Source: JBGQOJ01 sp052119585
GTDB taxonomy: Bacteria; Pseudomonadota; Alphaproteobacteria; Rhodobacterales; Rhodobacteraceae
Length of the DNA stretch: 64,000 nt
Direction of reading: 5' to 3'
NCBI RefSeq assembly: GCF_052119585.1
Contig: NZ_JBGQOJ010000001.1
Location: 62,001-126,000, forward strand
Positions 46,801 to 49,800 of this stretch are shown here, one piece after another. The translations under genes were made by a program, and so were the position numbers. The number at the start of each line of letters is the position of its first letter. Positions within the stretch are counted from its first letter, which is position 1. The notes under the pieces were generated by a model, which was not told the DNA's origin, did not search any database, and saw nothing but the letters and a program-made list of their open reading frames with translations.

Positions 46801-49800
46801 TCGCCCGGCAAGCCATTGGCAAGCGCGATGCGGCTGCTGTCAGCCGATACAACATCAATGGCCAGCGTAACGGCAGCGGCACCCTGCGTCACCGCTGTGT
46901 CGCTGAGCGTGGTGGTGAATTTCAGGCGGGCACCCAGATGCGCGTCCACCTTGCGTTCGCCGACTTCCGACAGGATCGGCACCTCGCCCCAGACGCCACG
47001 TGCGCCAAGGGTATCGTCCAGAACGATCCCGTTCAGGTCGATGTCCAAGACACCGTTCTCGAACGACAGCGTGATCGCCTGATGCGCGGGATCAGCGTCG
47101 ATCAGGTCATATCTGCCGAAGGCCGACAGGCCGGTTTCTTCGTCAAGGGCGCGCTGTAGCGCGTCGTCAAGGTCGTTCTTGATAACGGCATCTATGCCAC
47201 GATTGCCCCAGGCACGGGCGATCGCATCGGACAGGCTTTCAAATCGCTTGAACAGGCTTCCGTCTGTATCCCCCAGCCCCGCCAGATCGGACAGGGTAAC
47301 CAGATCTTGTGACTGCCGTTCAGCCAGTGTCAGACCGTTGGCGGGTGCCGCGTTGGCATCGCCCAGCAGATCGCCAAATCCGGTTTCTGCGGTTTGGGCG
47401 ACAACCTCGCCCTTGCGCAGCACCAAAAGCTGGGTTTGTGCCACGTCGGCCCGATCCGTCGCAGGGGCCACAGGGGCCTTCGTAACGGTCTCTTGCGGCT
47501 TGACCAGATCCTGCGCCATGCGCAACAGACCCATCAGCGCCATGCCGTCACGGCCCACGGGATGCTCTGTCGACAGGCGCGTTTCCAGCCCGTCCAGCCA
47601 AAGGTTCATCGCGGCGTTGCCCGCACCGGCAATCCGAAGGGCCGTGAACGGGTTAGAGTTACCCAACAGCTGAGCTGCGTTAATCGCGTAGACCGGGGTG
47701 CCGGTTCCAAAGCCGCCCATCAAGTAGTCATGGGCAAAGGCATCGGCCAAAAGGCTGTCGCCAAAGGTCAGTGGCGTGGACTGGACCCATTCGTTCTCAG
47801 ACATCCCCGAGGCATCGCCAGCGGTCCGCAGATAGACACGCAACTGGTCGATGTTCGCCGTCGCGGCAACGGGGAATGCGGTTGTGTCAAAGGTTTGCAG
47901 GTCAGCCCGCTGCACCAGAATTGCGACATCCGTTGCACTGGCAGTCACCGTCAATATGCTGCCCGACACAGACAGGGTCGCACCCAGCGTTGCCGCAAGG
48001 TTCTGCACCGCCGCCGAGGCAACAATCGCGTCGGCCAGTGTTCCGGTGCCGATGTTCACCGCAACGCTGGTTCCGCCCAGCGTCACATTCCAGACCGTAG
48101 CCGAAAGGCCGGGCAAGATCAGTTCAGCGGTGGCGGGCAAGGTAAAGGTATTTGTGACGCCCGCCGCGACAGTCGCGCTGGCGCCACCGCCGGCAGCACT
48201 GCGCTGAAGCGTCAGTTGTGTTTGATGGCTTTGCGTCGCAACACCGGCCGCGTTTACAGTCAGGCCCAGTGTGATATCGCCGGTCGCCACATCCAGCCCC
48301 GAGGCCAACCCCGCAGGCAGACCCGTCCAAGTGCCGCGCAGGGTCGTCGACAGGCCATAGGTTTTGGCAACCAGATCAATTTTGGCAGTGATGTTCTGCA
48401 CCAGACCAGCCACACGGTCGATCAGCAAAGACAGCCCCCCAAGCGGGGCGCCCGCAACCAGATCAGCCGTCAGCGCAGAGCCAAGCGCGGCCCGGAATGC
48501 CGTGCTCGTGATGCCCTCTGCCGCCGCGACAAAGGCGCGATTGGCGCGCAGGCGCGCGGTCTCGTTTCCGACATTATCCAGATCGCTGGCCGCAATGCTC
48601 GTTTCGTTCTCGATCGCGTCGGTTGTCTGCTCCAACGCCACCAGGCCAACGCTCAACGCGGCCTTTTCGAGTGCGGCAACAGCGGTTTCCAAACCACCCG
48701 CCAGCCACGAAATCGGGTCTGCATCGGCAAGGGGGCCGGTCAGGCCGGACGAGGACGCAAGCGCCTGCCATGCCGTGCTGGTTGCAGCACTCAGACCTGC
48801 CAGAACCTGGCCGGAAGACAGGCCAAGTGATGCGCTTTGCGAGGCGTCCACCAGAACGGCGGCGTTGCGCAACGGCATCTGCGAGGTCGTCTTTGTCAGG
48901 GCGCCCAGTGTCGTCGCAGCAACCGAGGCCGCGAATTTCAATGACCCGAAGGCCGTCGCAGGGGTCGCAAACGCGCTGCGCGCGGTCGGCGCGGCAAAGC
49001 CCATGTCGGACCAGTTCGTCAGCGCAAGCGCAAGACTTGCGTCAAAGGCAGGCTCTGCCGGAACGGTAAACTCTCCCGTCAGCACAAAGCCGATATTCAA
49101 TTTGCCAGCCACAAGCGTCGCCTCGACCGAGGACAATTGCCCCCCGAATGTGACCGCCTTGATGCTGTCCAGAATGTTGTTCGCGCGGGCGACGTTGTCG
49201 GCAGCCGCAAGGCTGTTTCCGGCATGTGCCGCAGACTGCAGTGCTGCAACCAGCGTGTCCGCCGTGCCACCCGTTGCAAGCGCCCAATTGCCCAAAGGTT
49301 CTTTCAGCGCAACCGCATAGGACGCAAAGAATTTGTCGATATTCGAGGCGGTTGGATTGTTGTTGGTATCAACCGGACCGGGGTCAAAACTGACCACGAA
49401 CGCCGCCGCGTCCGCCGTCACAATATCCAGCGTTCCCAAGGCGTTGCCCAGCATCAGCGCCGTGGTTGACACATCACCGCTGATGAATTCCAGATCCCAG
49501 TCACCCGCCGCGCCCGTCGCGTTGACAGAGGCCGCGACATCGGCACCCGTCAGCGCCGCAAGCCGCTGCGGCAACATGCCCTGCGCCAGATCGCACGCAT
49601 ACAGCATCAGGTCGCCGCCGGGCTGCAAGCCCTTGATCAACGCCATCACGATGGCATCGTCGGCCGCGACATTCTCGCCCATCAAACGGTCGCCGACCAC
49701 CTGACCGGCATCGGACCCGTGGGTCAACCAATGCACCGCGTCATAGCGCACGCCGCTGCTTAACGCCGCGATGATATCCGCCTCGGAGCTGACCTCGATG